Source: a virus. Taken from it: 64,000 nucleotides of DNA. The translations under genes and the position numbers were made by a program. Of the stretch, positions 17,834 to 25,359 are shown piece by piece. The notes below the pieces were generated by a model that was not told the origin of the DNA, made no database searches, and worked only from the letters and a program-made list of their open reading frames with translations. The stretch is from positions 1-64,000 of IMG/VR virus record IMGVR_UViG_3300034061_004392, one strand, 5' to 3'. Position 1 is the first letter of the stretch. Each line of letters opens with the position of its first letter.

Positions 17834-18414
17834 AAGTATTTCCTCACAATATCACGAAATTTTATTTTATCATAAACAACAAACGGTGTATATTTTTTTA
17901 TCTTTCTTTTCCAACTTGGCCATATTATATCATCATCAATTTTCTTCTCCCACATTGGCAAAAAGTTCATCATGTCATTCAATATCACAACAGTTTCCAA
18001 AGTTACCTTATGTCTGAGTAATTCATCATATAGTTTTGGTGATCCAGATTTAACTGATATGAAGTCTTTGTGATGATCAAACAAGTAACTTATATCATTT
18101 TCAAAGGTATATGTCAAGGACTGTTTTGTTTTTAGCCAATTTTTAAAATTATCTTCTGCTTCTGGTGTAAGTAATTCACCAACCCAATTGAAATCCTGGC
18201 ATACAAAATTGGATACCAAAAAGTCTTTGCAATCTTCCAAAGAATATTTTCTGGATAATTTGTAGAAAGAATACTTGTTTTTATGTGTGAGAAAAGATTC
18301 TTTGGTACTATTGGTCTTGCCGTTATATTTGAAGTAATCGTAACTATCAGATATAAAATGCAATCTTAAAGACTGATACATCATATAGACGGCGTATCCG
18401 CCATTTTCACTCAT
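17830..18414 (-). CDS. gp59: Helicase loader gp59
   Basis: This 194-residue protein aligns with T4 gp59 (217 residues): the N-terminal segment YAVYMMYQSLRLHF...YFKYNGKT corresponds to the T4 YKLYLMIKQHM...VIKYN region, and YSFYKLSRKY, FLVSNFVCQDFNWVGEL and VILNDMMNFL all have T4 counterparts. gp59 loads the gp41 helicase on gp32-coated DNA at forks and recombination intermediates. It overlaps both neighbours by four bases. Confidence 0.88.
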   Translation of the reverse strand: MSENGGYAVYMMYQSLRLHFISDSYDYFKYNGKTNSTKESFLTHKNKYSFYKLSRKYSLEDCKDFLVSNFVCQDFNWVGELLTPEAEDNFKNWLKTKQSLTYTFENDISYLFDHHKDFISVKSGSPKLYDELLRHKVTLETVVILNDMMNFLPMWEKKIDDDIIWPSWKRKIKKYTPFVVYDKIKFRDIVRKYL

Positions 18415-19145
18415 AACGAAAATTCATTAAAAATAACATTGTTTGGCCAGTTATCCACAATATGAAACTGAGGACTGTGATTATATCCATCATCAGTTCT
18501 GTTTCCTTTTATTTGTAACCACAAAATAGGTTTGTTGTTCGGTGTAATACATCGAATGACTGTACCTCTAGGCATCGTAATATATTCACATTCTTCATTA
18601 ATATAACGAATTAATTTTTCTGTGTCAATAATCTTTACATTTTTTGTTTTTTTATTTACCCAAACAATGAAGTTAATTTTTTCAGATTCTTTTAGATTTT
18701 CTACTAATAGCCTAGGTAATAAATTCTTATTATTTGAATCATTAAACCATTTTTCAACGACTTCCCATTTTTCAATATTACTACTTTTCAATCTTTGGTG
18801 TTTTATTTCGTATTTTGAAAGATTCTTATTTTGTTTCCATAAATCAAAAATAGTTTGATCATTATCTCCTAACCACATTCTCAATTTTTCTATAATTTCT
18901 TGTGGTACATTCATTTTGACAGAAAATTTTTTTAATGTAGTTAAATGTATCTGTGTATTTTTTCCAGAGACATTTTTGACAGAAAAAGAAATTGTGTTCT
19001 TTCCTTTTGTGCCTAGTATATCTATTTTTGTATTTGGACTACCAACAGAGGTTATTGTATCAAATTCAAATAACCTAACAAGACGATCATGTAAATATGG
19101 ATTGATTTCCATATTTCTACCATCATAATATTCTTCACTAGGCAT
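18411..19145 (-). CDS. Putative restriction-endonuclease-like protein
   Basis: This 244-residue protein is not firmly recognised. A segment near residues 38-60 (TKIDILGTKGKNTISFSVKN) has the spacing of a degenerate PD-(D/E)xK core, with Asp followed by S-V-K on the next strand. The rest is basic and helical; a later part (GNRTDDGYNHSPQFHIVDNW) resembles the C-terminal region of some type II restriction-like proteins. Genes like this are seen between gp59 and gp33 in some T4-like phages. A DNA nuclease or homing role is inferred only. The ORF is AT-richer than its neighbours. Confidence 0.55.
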   Translation of the reverse strand: MPSEEYYDGRNMEINPYLHDRLVRLFEFDTITSVGSPNTKIDILGTKGKNTISFSVKNVSGKNTQIHLTTLKKFSVKMNVPQEIIEKLRMWLGDNDQTIFDLWKQNKNLSKYEIKHQRLKSSNIEKWEVVEKWFNDSNNKNLLPRLLVENLKESEKINFIVWVNKKTKNVKIIDTEKLIRYINEECEYITMPRGTVIRCITPNNKPILWLQIKGNRTDDGYNHSPQFHIVDNWPNNVIFNEFSL

Positions 19146-19157
19146 TATAAAATTCTG

Positions 19158-19379
19158 TTATAAAGGTAGTCTGTTTGTTTTCTTTAATTGATTGTTACCT
19201 TCTGCCTGCTCTCGTATTTTTGATTTGAGAGCAGGAGAGATTAGTGATGAGGCGACTTCAACTTCAAGTCCTGTTTGTTCACAATGATGAAGTATGGCAT
19301 CTAAGTAGTCACAACTTATCTCACCTGCCATAGCTTCAATCATTAAACTAAATGTCTTAATTTCTTCTCTTGTGGGCAT
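19158..19379 (-). CDS. gp33: Late transcription co-activator gp33
   Basis: This 73-residue protein matches gp33 homologues of T4-like phages. It opens with MPTREEIKTFSLMIEAMA and has the conserved GLEVEVASSLISPALKSKI core and a short LPL end, which probably contacts the sliding clamp. gp33 links RNA polymerase to the gp45 clamp for late transcription. It overlaps the endolysin start by one base. Confidence 0.85.
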   Translation of the reverse strand: MPTREEIKTFSLMIEAMAGEISCDYLDAILHHCEQTGLEVEVASSLISPALKSKIREQAEGNNQLKKTNRLPL

Positions 19380-19918
19380 TATGTTCTAGCATAAAAAATA
19401 TGATTACCAATTCGCATGACTACACCACTCTTTTTCCATCCAGGATTGATGTAGGCTCCATGAAAATACATTACATTATGTGCTGCTATTTTAGCATGAG
19501 CAATAGGTTCTGTCAATGCTTTTTTGGCAATATATTGTGCTTCTTCCCACAGATAGTGATTTTTATTTGTGTGAACTTTTTCACATACCCAACTGAACTG
19601 GCACAATATTTTTCCATTAATTCTATCTTTCTGATAGACAACACCACAGATGGTGTTTGGATATTTGTGCGATTTCGTTCTGTTGATAGTAACTTGTGCT
19701 ACGGCAAGTTTTCCTTCGAATGATTCTCTACCTGCTTCGTAATAGATGTTATTGGCAAGACACTCAACATCTTTAGCCATAACTTGTTTTGTTTCTGTAA
19801 TTATTTCCTCCGCAACGACTTGGGGTACTGTTTCTGCAATTACAGAAACGGATAATAAGGCAGCAACAATTAATAAACTAATTGTGGTGAATATAGCTGT
19901 GGCTTTATCTTTAAGCAT
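19379..19918 (-). CDS. SleB/CwlJ-type cell wall hydrolase, probable endolysin with N-terminal signal-anchor
   Basis: This 179-residue protein has a single hydrophobic segment at residues 8-28 (IFTTISLLIVAALLSVSVIA), then a Hydrolase_2 domain from about residue 48 (CLANNIYYEAGRESFEGKLA, VAQVTINR, ending MRIGNHIFYA). The family cleaves peptidoglycan and is a common endolysin of T4-like marine phages. The membrane segment suggests a signal-arrest-release or sec-exported endolysin that may not need a classic holin. The start has the ribosome-binding site AAGGAG. Confidence 0.85.
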   Translation of the reverse strand: MLKDKATAIFTTISLLIVAALLSVSVIAETVPQVVAEEIITETKQVMAKDVECLANNIYYEAGRESFEGKLAVAQVTINRTKSHKYPNTICGVVYQKDRINGKILCQFSWVCEKVHTNKNHYLWEEAQYIAKKALTEPIAHAKIAAHNVMYFHGAYINPGWKKSGVVMRIGNHIFYART

Positions 19919-19966
19919 TACTTCTCCTTAATAGTTAGAGGTGTGCCGAAGCACACCCGTTCCCGA

Positions 19967-20239
19967 TCAGGTAGACTTTTTGCTAGTAGTCTTTTCTGTT
20001 GTGATGTTTGAAACGAACCCATTCAAAGACTGTGCTTTGTTAATGATGTCTGTTTCTGTGGGATATGATGGATAAGGTGGATGATCAGGTATTGGTTGTC
20101 CGTTTAGTTTTGCGGACTCTACTTTTACATGCCACTCTTGTTGTAGGCGATCTTTATTAGAATGATATTCTTCTAACAAAAGTTCTTTCGCCATTCTTAA
20201 AAGTTCGAGGCGAATCTCGAACGGTGTGAGATTACTCAT
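19967..20239 (-). CDS. Conserved T4-like phage protein of unknown function
   Basis: This 90-residue protein opens with SNLTPFEIRLELLRMAKELL and has a Pro/Tyr-rich middle (PIPDHPPYPSYPTETDI). It is a known-looking small conserved protein of T4-like phages from aquatic bacteria. The N-terminal half is helical and charged; the C-terminus is Lys/Thr-rich. No catalytic motif is visible. A good AAGGAG precedes the ATG. Confidence 0.75.
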   Translation of the reverse strand: MSNLTPFEIRLELLRMAKELLLEEYHSNKDRLQQEWHVKVESAKLNGQPIPDHPPYPSYPTETDIINKAQSLNGFVSNITTEKTTSKKST

Positions 20240-20329
20240 TTACTTCTCCTTATTGTGTGTTGTGTGTAATAGTGGGTTTTTGTAAAGGTACCCACTGAAC
20301 CTTTAAAGTGCTGCAACCAGTACTATTAT

Positions 20330-20764
20330 TTAGCTATGGTCTGCTTTATATGCATCTAGTGTTTTCTTGAACTTTCCTGCATGTGAGCGTTCTGCTTTTG
20401 CAAGTGTTTCAAACCAGTCTGCAATTTCATCAAAGCCTTCTTCACGGGCTGTTTTAGCCATACCAGGATACATATCGGTGTATTCGTGAGTTTCACCTTC
20501 GATGGCAGATTCAAGAGCTTCTGCAACATTATTCACCTGCATTCCTGTTGCAGGATCGCCAGCGGAACCATCTAACAGATATTCCATGTGTCCGTGTGCA
20601 TGTCCAGTTTCACCTTCTGCTGTATGACGGAATACCGCAGCAACTTCTGGTGAGCCTTCAATGTCGGCCATGTTTGCAAAGTAAAGATAACGGCGATTTG
20701 CTTGTGATTCTCCCGCAAATGCTTCTTTCAAATTCATTTCAGTTTTAGTTCCTTTGACTTTCAT
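20330..20764 (-). CDS. Rubrerythrin-like diiron protein
   Basis: This 144-residue protein is the ferritin-like four-helix domain of rubrerythrin without the C-terminal rubredoxin domain. The metal-binding motifs are [44 protein letters not shown] and [13 protein letters not shown], giving the expected Glu and His ligands. Rubrerythrins reduce peroxide or protect iron centres. Here it lies 15 bases after the pqqA-like gene under one promoter, so both are probably made together early in infection. AGGAGATATA precedes the ATG. It looks host-derived; function in the phage is inferred. Confidence 0.9.
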   Translation of the reverse strand: MKVKGTKTEMNLKEAFAGESQANRRYLYFANMADIEGSPEVAAVFRHTAEGETGHAHGHMEYLLDGSAGDPATGMQVNNVAEALESAIEGETHEYTDMYPGMAKTAREEGFDEIADWFETLAKAERSHAGKFKKTLDAYKADHS

Positions 20765-20779
20765 TATATCTCCTAATTA

Positions 20780-20854
20780 TTAACGATTTGCAATGTAAAG
20801 AGTGATTTCAAATCCAAAACGCATATCGTTTGCTGAAGGTGTAGTCCAATTCAT
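20780..20854 (-). CDS. pqqA: PqqA-like pyrroloquinoline quinone precursor peptide
   Basis: A 24-codon ORF starts at 20854 behind a strong AGGAG, six bases from the ATG. The peptide has Trp3 and Pro6, then MRFGFEITLYIANR. It fits PqqA, the ribosomal peptide whose cross-linked Glu and Tyr become PQQ: Glu16 and Tyr20 are at the positions used in 24-residue PqqA peptides, and the G-F-E-x-T-x-Y-x-x-N/S-R ending is the family signature. PQQ serves methanol and glucose dehydrogenases in the periplasm. No pqqB-E genes are in this window, so host enzymes would have to process it. It is driven by its own sigma70-like promoter and is followed by rubrerythrin. Confidence 0.9.
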   Translation of the reverse strand: MNWTTPSANDMRFGFEITLYIANR

Positions 20855-20898
20855 AGTAGTCTCCTAAAGGTTTAATCGCAACAAGTGTTACGACTGAA

Positions 20899-20928
20899 AT
20901 TATATATTAACTTAATTGGATTTGTCAA
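20899..20928 (-). promoter_or_regulatory. sigma70-like promoter for pqqA and rubrerythrin
   Basis: Minus-strand TTGACA (20923-20928) and TATAAT (20899-20904) are both perfect consensus hexamers with an 18-bp spacer. The pqqA start is 45 bases downstream. Confidence 0.85.
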
Positions 20929-21017
20929 GTAGAGAAAATCATGATAATAGTCTACTGATAAAATTACTGCCAGTTGATTGGGTAATAAGGACAACTGGCG
21001 AACACCTCAGTTTAACC

Positions 21018-21050
21018 TCAAGCGGCTAAACGGTATGAATTATCGTTTGC
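21018..21050 (-). other. tmRNA tag reading frame (ANDNSYRLAA, stop)
   Basis: GCA AAC GAT starts a 10-codon frame ending GCC GCT TGA. The product ANDNSYRLAA has the conserved AND start and the LAA end that is recognised by ClpXP-type proteases. Confidence 0.92.
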
Positions 21051-21133
21051 GGATAATTTAATTTACTTTTTACGACTCTCTGTGTCGTGTTGCCGTCTCT
21101 GTTAGCTCACCCTGTCGAAACCTTGACTGGCCC

Positions 21134-21203
21134 ATCATAAGTTGATTTCGTTCTGCAATACGGTTCTTTTCACAAGAGGTCGCACGATCTGCAAATCAAC
21201 TTA
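21134..21203 (-). repeat. Inverted repeat closing the tmRNA intervening segment
   Basis: TAAGTTGATTT and AAATCAACTTA form a perfect stem joining the CCA end of the acceptor piece to the 5' end of the coding piece. It would hold both ends together for processing and is expected to be removed from mature tmRNA. Confidence 0.85.
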
Positions 21204-21273
21204 TGGTGGACCAGGAGGGAATCGAACCCTCGTCCAGAATGCCTTCACTTTGAAGGATATACAACAATTTTAA

Positions 21274-21396
21274 TTAATTGAATGGCCAATTATTTATGAT
21301 GATGACTATCGTAAACATCAACCAAGCAACTCTCAGTACATTATCAAAGGTTCTTTCGAATTTATCCAGTAATGTTTTTTTATCCGTATCTGACAT
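21274..21396 (-). CDS. Small membrane protein (40 residues)
   Basis: The ATG at 21396 follows GATAGGAG by six bases. A charged N-terminus (MSDTDKKTLLDKFERTF) precedes one hydrophobic segment, VAWLMFTIVIII. It overlaps the upstream tiny ORF by 17 bases and ends just before the tmRNA. No family is recognised; a one-segment membrane peptide near the endolysin could act in lysis, but nothing shows this. Confidence 0.6.
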   Translation of the reverse strand: MSDTDKKTLLDKFERTFDNVLRVAWLMFTIVIIINNWPFN

Positions 21397-21469
21397 TGAT
21401 GCTCCTATCTATTAAACCAAAGACAGCAGCATTACCAAACAATACGACAACAAAGAGCAGAATGCCCAT
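21380..21469 (-). CDS. Very small membrane peptide (29 residues)
   Basis: The ATG at 21469 is preceded by AGGAGATAAAC. The peptide begins MGILLFVVVLFGNAAVFGLI, a single hydrophobic helix with a short basic end. It is the first gene after a TTGACA-17-TACAAT promoter, which supports real expression. Function unknown. Confidence 0.55.
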   Translation of the reverse strand: MGILLFVVVLFGNAAVFGLIDRSINVRYG

Positions 21470-21483
21470 GTTTATCTCCTTAG

Positions 21484-21512
21484 ATTGTAACACATTAATT
21501 TGTAAATGTCAA
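21484..21512 (-). promoter_or_regulatory. sigma70-like promoter upstream of the small membrane ORFs and tmRNA
   Basis: Minus-strand TTGACA (21507-21512) and TACAAT (21484-21489) with a 17-bp spacer; the first ATG is 15 bases downstream of the -10 box. The -35 box overlaps the stop of the exonuclease gene. Confidence 0.8.
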
Positions 21513-22171
21513 GTTTTGTTTTGGTGATAATACTTGATAACATCAACCAAACCATCCAAATGATCAGATGTTTTCTCTTGAAAAATGATAGGGGAAGAAT
21601 CTTTGACCGCAATGATAATCACAAGATTATCTATGGGAGTACCAATCAGTTCTTCGTACATAAGAGAGTATGCCGTAGTCTGCCAAAAATAATCTAGTAC
21701 ATCATCTCTTTTCTTTGGTCTTGCAGAGGTTTTAAAATCAATTACAGAAAGTTTACCATCATACTCTGCAATACAGTCTACTCTACCAGCCATACCTACT
21801 GCTTTAGACCACAATGCCTGCTCTTGATAATGAATGTTGTTTATCTTGTTCAGATAGGGTTTTAACGGGAGAAAAAACTCAACAGCATCAGGCATTACAC
21901 CTTTCATGTAATCCTGTTTATTATTTAGATAGTTCTCACAGATAGTATGTACATTCGTGCCACGGGATGTAGCTTGTTTGGAAATACGATTGGCTTCTTC
22001 TTCACCAACTCTGGCTCTCCACTCCATAATAGCTTTTTTCTTTTTGGCACCAACAACAGTAGTTACAGATGGCAGCTTAGTACCATCTGGTAACTTGTAG
22101 TATCTTTTACCGTCAGGAAAAGTTTCTGATTGAAGGTCTTGTAATTCTTTAGGTGGGCAATAGTTAAACAT
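21509..22171 (-). CDS. PD-(D/E)xK exonuclease (MGME1/RecB-like)
   Basis: This 220-residue protein has the RecB-family nuclease core GRVDCIAEYDGKLSVIDFKT at about residues 128-148: Asp in GRVD, then Asp-Phe-Lys. A QTTAYSLMYEE helix follows, matching the QxxxY motif. The N-terminal phrase KLPSVTTVVGAKKK is usual in the phage/mitochondrial MGME1-like group. It probably degrades or trims DNA ends during replication or recombination. Its start overlaps the stop of the downstream-transcribed oxygenase gene by one base. Confidence 0.88.
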   Translation of the reverse strand: MFNYCPPKELQDLQSETFPDGKRYYKLPDGTKLPSVTTVVGAKKKKAIMEWRARVGEEEANRISKQATSRGTNVHTICENYLNNKQDYMKGVMPDAVEFFLPLKPYLNKINNIHYQEQALWSKAVGMAGRVDCIAEYDGKLSVIDFKTSARPKKRDDVLDYFWQTTAYSLMYEELIGTPIDNLVIIIAVKDSSPIIFQEKTSDHLDGLVDVIKYYHQNKT

Positions 22172-22785
22172 TATTTAAATCCAGGACCACCAACCCACAA
22201 CACTAACGAACGGCGAATGCCTCTAGTGACTGGTGTAACTCTATGTAATGTCCATGAAGGAAAGAACCATGCACGACCTCTTTTCTGTTCTACATTTCTA
22301 ATATCATCAGAACCATATTTGACTTGTAATTCTCCGCCTTCAAACTCTGAAGTGTCACTAAGCATAAGGCACATTGATAGTTTCCTAAACGGTGTATTGC
22401 TACCCGCTAAACTTGTATCTGTATGCCAATCATAATGACCTTGGTCGTGTTGTGTATATGAACCAAGTTGTGCTAGTTCATAACAGCCAGTCAAATCAAA
22501 CTGAAAGAATTGTCTGTTAGCAGACCAAACTGCATTGGTAATTTTTTCCCAAATATGTTGATTGTTTTTATCAACACCCATCCAACCAATGTTTGTTCTT
22601 CGTTTTTCTTGATTGACTTGACCTTCTCCGCCATATCCCACTTGTGCAGCCTTTTGATCATGCCATTCGGGACGAGAGAGGATATAATTGATATCATCAT
22701 CAGAGAGAAAATCTTCCCAATAACAAACATCATCTTTTCCTGGTGCATTGAAAGGTGCAATAGGATATACCAAATTATGTAACAT
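22171..22785 (-). CDS. 2OG-Fe(II) oxygenase, prolyl/PKHD-hydroxylase type
   Basis: This protein of about 204 residues has the jelly-roll oxygenase ligands: HYDWHTD supplies His and Asp, and LHRVTPVTRGIRRSLVLWVGG supplies the distal His and the 2-oxoglutarate-binding Arg. The GGELQVKYG and GRAWFFPSW strands are typical. A longer version from 22812 is possible, but the ATG at 22785 lies just after the stop of the previous gene. Substrate unknown. It is one of five such enzymes in this window. Confidence 0.88.
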   Translation of the reverse strand: MLHNLVYPIAPFNAPGKDDVCYWEDFLSDDDINYILSRPEWHDQKAAQVGYGGEGQVNQEKRRTNIGWMGVDKNNQHIWEKITNAVWSANRQFFQFDLTGCYELAQLGSYTQHDQGHYDWHTDTSLAGSNTPFRKLSMCLMLSDTSEFEGGELQVKYGSDDIRNVEQKRGRAWFFPSWTLHRVTPVTRGIRRSLVLWVGGPGFK

Positions 22786-22792
22786 AATTATC

Positions 22793-23386
22793 TCACTTTC
22801 TATACATATCAATCATACGATTTCTTACAAATGGATGTTGTCCATTCCATCTTCTGTCTCCAGCAAACTCTGGATATGGTCCATTTGCACGAACAAAGTG
22901 ACAGAACACTTGTCCAGAATAATAATTTTCTGGACCATCACATGGTTTTCTCCAGTGTAATAGATCACATCCTTTATACACAACACCATCACCTTCTGCT
23001 AAATCATAACGATGACCTGCCATGTATATAGGCCATGAATAATGATGGGAACGACCTAGCTGTATTGTAACAGATATCTCACATGAAGGTCTATCAGAAT
23101 GTATCTTTAACTCATCATCATTACCATACAAACGAGCATACGAATAGGTAGGAATGAGTTCTTCTTCTAGTGCATCTTCAAGTCTTGGCCATACCATTTC
23201 TAGGATGGTTTCAGTTGCCATCTCTCCATGACCTGCTGCTTTTGAGTTGGGTATTTGATCATCACCACCTACTCCCATTGCACCTTTGACGGCAAGTAGG
23301 TGGGTTAGAAATTTAGATACTTCAAGTGGTACTAGATTTTGAAAATGTAGTACACCTTTGCTATTAAAATAATCTTTAGCACTCAT
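22793..23386 (-). CDS. 2OG-Fe(II) oxygenase-like protein
   Basis: This 197-residue protein carries YARLYGNDDELKIHSDRPSC, with His-x-Asp in IHSD, and ISVTIQLG, a usual core strand. The distal part (GDGVVYKGCDLLHWRKPC) gives the second His. The overall form matches uncharacterised oxygenases of T4-like phages. It overlaps the P-loop kinase gene by four bases. Confidence 0.82.
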   Translation of the reverse strand: MSAKDYFNSKGVLHFQNLVPLEVSKFLTHLLAVKGAMGVGGDDQIPNSKAAGHGEMATETILEMVWPRLEDALEEELIPTYSYARLYGNDDELKIHSDRPSCEISVTIQLGRSHHYSWPIYMAGHRYDLAEGDGVVYKGCDLLHWRKPCDGPENYYSGQVFCHFVRANGPYPEFAGDRRWNGQHPFVRNRMIDMYRK

Positions 23387-23790
23387 TCATCACCTCTTTT
23401 AATATAATCAAAAATAATTTTTGCCCATTTATCTGAATTCTTTTCGTGAATTCTAAAATCATATTTTGTTGGAATTTCAAAAATAGAATTGGTATCTTGA
23501 AATCTACTTTCTTCTATTGTGTCCATCCATATTGTTAAGTCTGCATTGTATATAGTTCTGATTTCTTCCGTGGGCGCAACGAAATCACAGACAACATCAC
23601 CATATGAAGAAGTGGATAGTTCATACATTCTTCTTGCTTGCCTTAATCTACCTTCGGCGGAGAAATCCCAATCATTGTATAACTTTCTAACTTCATCCGC
23701 ATTATACCAGATAGAATTTAGCAGTTCAACTAATTTTTTAGCCAATGTTGTTTTACCAGACCCTGGCAATCCCATCACAAGTATTCTCAT
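23383..23790 (-). CDS. P-loop kinase, adenylylsulfate-kinase-like
   Basis: This 135-residue protein begins MRILVMGLPGSGKTTLAKKL, a clear Walker A, followed by SIWYNADEVRKLYNDWDFS and GRLRQARRM, as in APS kinase-related small kinases. It is shorter than CysC (about 200 residues) and lacks a clear APS-binding lid, so the substrate is uncertain. It sits within the oxygenase cluster with four-base overlaps on both sides. Confidence 0.75.
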   Translation of the reverse strand: MRILVMGLPGSGKTTLAKKLVELLNSIWYNADEVRKLYNDWDFSAEGRLRQARRMYELSTSSYGDVVCDFVAPTEEIRTIYNADLTIWMDTIEESRFQDTNSIFEIPTKYDFRIHEKNSDKWAKIIFDYIKRGDE

Positions 23791-24686
23791 ACCACCTTTA
23801 AATCGGTTATAACATAAGCATCATCAATTTCCATATATCTCTGACCTTTCATTTGTTTCGTATCAAACAAAGAAATATAACAATTATTTTTATATATCAC
23901 TCTTTCTGCTTTATGATTATTTGAACATCCTATCAACAATTTGTTTTGATATATGTCAAGTCCTCTCAAAAAGGTTTTATCTGGATTCACATACTCCATG
24001 CAAATTGCTTGATTAGTATTTAAGTCTATGTTAACAAGTTCACCCGTACCAGACGATAGTGAGTATAGATGATTATTCAATATTACCACATTATGAGAAT
24101 TATATCCAGCTTCAGCTATTATCTCTGCTTTTAGTGTATCTTTATGAAAGAATCCATATTGTGACTTTTTTTCTCCATGATTATGTAAACAAAAATAAAT
24201 TTTATCTTCATGTTCATATAATGAATTCACATGAGCCGTATCATGTGAATATACACTTGTTGGTGTGGGAGCAGTATCTTTGACCTCAAATGTGGTTACA
24301 TTCAAAAATAAATTTTTTCTGGTAGCTAAATTATAAACTCCTATCGTATCGTTTGATGTATTTGTGACATATAGGTACTGTCTACTCTTTAATATTTGAT
24401 GTGTGTTTAAAAATGCAGGTACATCTAGAAGCCCACACATTTCATAATTAAGATAGTTAAAATATCCAATTTTATTATTTGATGCAATGGTTATAAATCT
24501 ATCGTCACTTGTAATACCAAAAGGACGAAATGTTGATCTTCCTTGGCCTTCTAATTCTAAGCAATCGAGAGAAAGTTCTTTTCGTTGCTTATGAATTAAA
24601 TTTTTTTTCTGTAAGTCGTATACTAAAAAAGTGTAAATGTCCTCACGATAAGTATGGTCATCGGGAGTAATAATCAGTCGCTTCAT
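23787..24686 (-). CDS. Predicted beta-propeller protein
   Basis: This 299-residue protein has repeated four-strand patterns with phrases such as FGITSDDRFITIASNN, RQYLYVTNTSNDTIGVYNL, HVNSLYEHEDKIYFCLHNHG and YSLSSGTGELVNID, consistent with a six-bladed NHL/YWTD-like propeller. The blade with AHVNSLYEHEDKIYF resembles the DUF4915/TIGR03032 group. Role unknown. Its place between a kinase and oxygenases suggests a shared modification pathway. Confidence 0.65.
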   Translation of the reverse strand: MKRLIITPDDHTYREDIYTFLVYDLQKKNLIHKQRKELSLDCLELEGQGRSTFRPFGITSDDRFITIASNNKIGYFNYLNYEMCGLLDVPAFLNTHQILKSRQYLYVTNTSNDTIGVYNLATRKNLFLNVTTFEVKDTAPTPTSVYSHDTAHVNSLYEHEDKIYFCLHNHGEKKSQYGFFHKDTLKAEIIAEAGYNSHNVVILNNHLYSLSSGTGELVNIDLNTNQAICMEYVNPDKTFLRGLDIYQNKLLIGCSNNHKAERVIYKNNCYISLFDTKQMKGQRYMEIDDAYVITDLKVV

Positions 24687-25357
24687 GCTGTAATTCTATG
24701 CACCCGTGATATTGGAGTATTATTTACCAAAAGTTTGTTTACAAAAAACACCAATGTTAACCGTGAATCTTCACCTTCTCCAAAAAAATCTTGTGCTGCA
24801 TGATGTAGATGTGAATCGAAAGAAACCAATCGATTATAAACATTAGATACACGAATTGTTTCTTCATATTGTGCATTATGTTCTTCTTTGTATTTTTTAG
24901 CATCCTCAATTGTCATATTATTCTTATAACTATCTTCTTTATGTTTTACACTACGATGTACATGATGAATCAAATTGGTTTTTTCTCTATAGATGGATGT
25001 ACCGCCATTCAGATTTGAATTGGGAGAAAGATAAACAATACCAGTTATTTGAGATGTTTCTTCATCAGAATGAATCCAGCCAGAATCATAACCACCATGT
25101 ACGATTTGAAAATACATTGAAACTTTCCATTGAATTTCATGTTCGGATTTAAAATCATAAAACTGTGAAAAAAACTTACGGCATGTTGATTGGAAGAATG
25201 GATCATCTAATTCATAGATTTGTTTTGATCGAAGTCCTGGCCAACGACCATCAGGATCAGGAAAATATTCTTGTTGCAGAGCCCATTTTCGAATCTTATC
25301 CGGATCATCAAAAAAATTGTCCAGAACTGTCACAGGAATTAAGTGCATATGTTGCAT
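24683..25357 (-). CDS. 2OG-Fe(II) oxygenase-like protein (DUF6445-like)
   Basis: This 224-residue protein has the elements GGYDSGWIHSDEETSQITGI and VYLSPN, with His-x-Asp, then NRLVSFDSHLHHAAQDFFGE and SRLTLVFFV, with a distal His and Arg. These match phage oxygenases of the DUF6445 type. It is the third oxygenase in the cluster and overlaps the propeller gene by four bases. Confidence 0.82.
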   Translation of the reverse strand: MQHMHLIPVTVLDNFFDDPDKIRKWALQQEYFPDPDGRWPGLRSKQIYELDDPFFQSTCRKFFSQFYDFKSEHEIQWKVSMYFQIVHGGYDSGWIHSDEETSQITGIVYLSPNSNLNGGTSIYREKTNLIHHVHRSVKHKEDSYKNNMTIEDAKKYKEEHNAQYEETIRVSNVYNRLVSFDSHLHHAAQDFFGEGEDSRLTLVFFVNKLLVNNTPISRVHRITA

Positions 25358-25359
25358 AA

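Larger units (their letters stand above)
20970..21265 (-). ncRNA. ssrA: Circularly permuted two-piece tmRNA
   Basis: The minus strand first gives an acceptor piece: a T arm GAGGG-TTCGATT-CCCTC, the strand CTGGTCC and an encoded ACCA end at 21204. After a 70-base intervening segment closed by an 11- to 12-bp inverted repeat, the coding piece begins at 21133 with GGGCCAG, which pairs fully with CTGGTCC (one G-U). It continues with GGTTTCGACAGGG, the usual tmRNA 5' motif, a small hairpin (CGAC/GTCG), a tag frame and a GCCAGTTG/CAACTGGC hairpin. Acceptor-first order is the hallmark of permuted tmRNA, known from alphaproteobacteria, some cyanobacteria and some betaproteobacteria. The outer ends are approximate. 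It should rescue stalled ribosomes and tag their products. Confidence 0.93.

Noticed and set aside
21204-21240. A tRNA-like T arm and CCA end
   Set aside because: There is no anticodon arm or cloverleaf; it is the acceptor piece of the permuted tmRNA.
22786-22812. N-terminal extension of the 22171 oxygenase
   Set aside because: The extra nine codons overlap the end of the upstream gene; the ATG at 22785 lies just after its stop.
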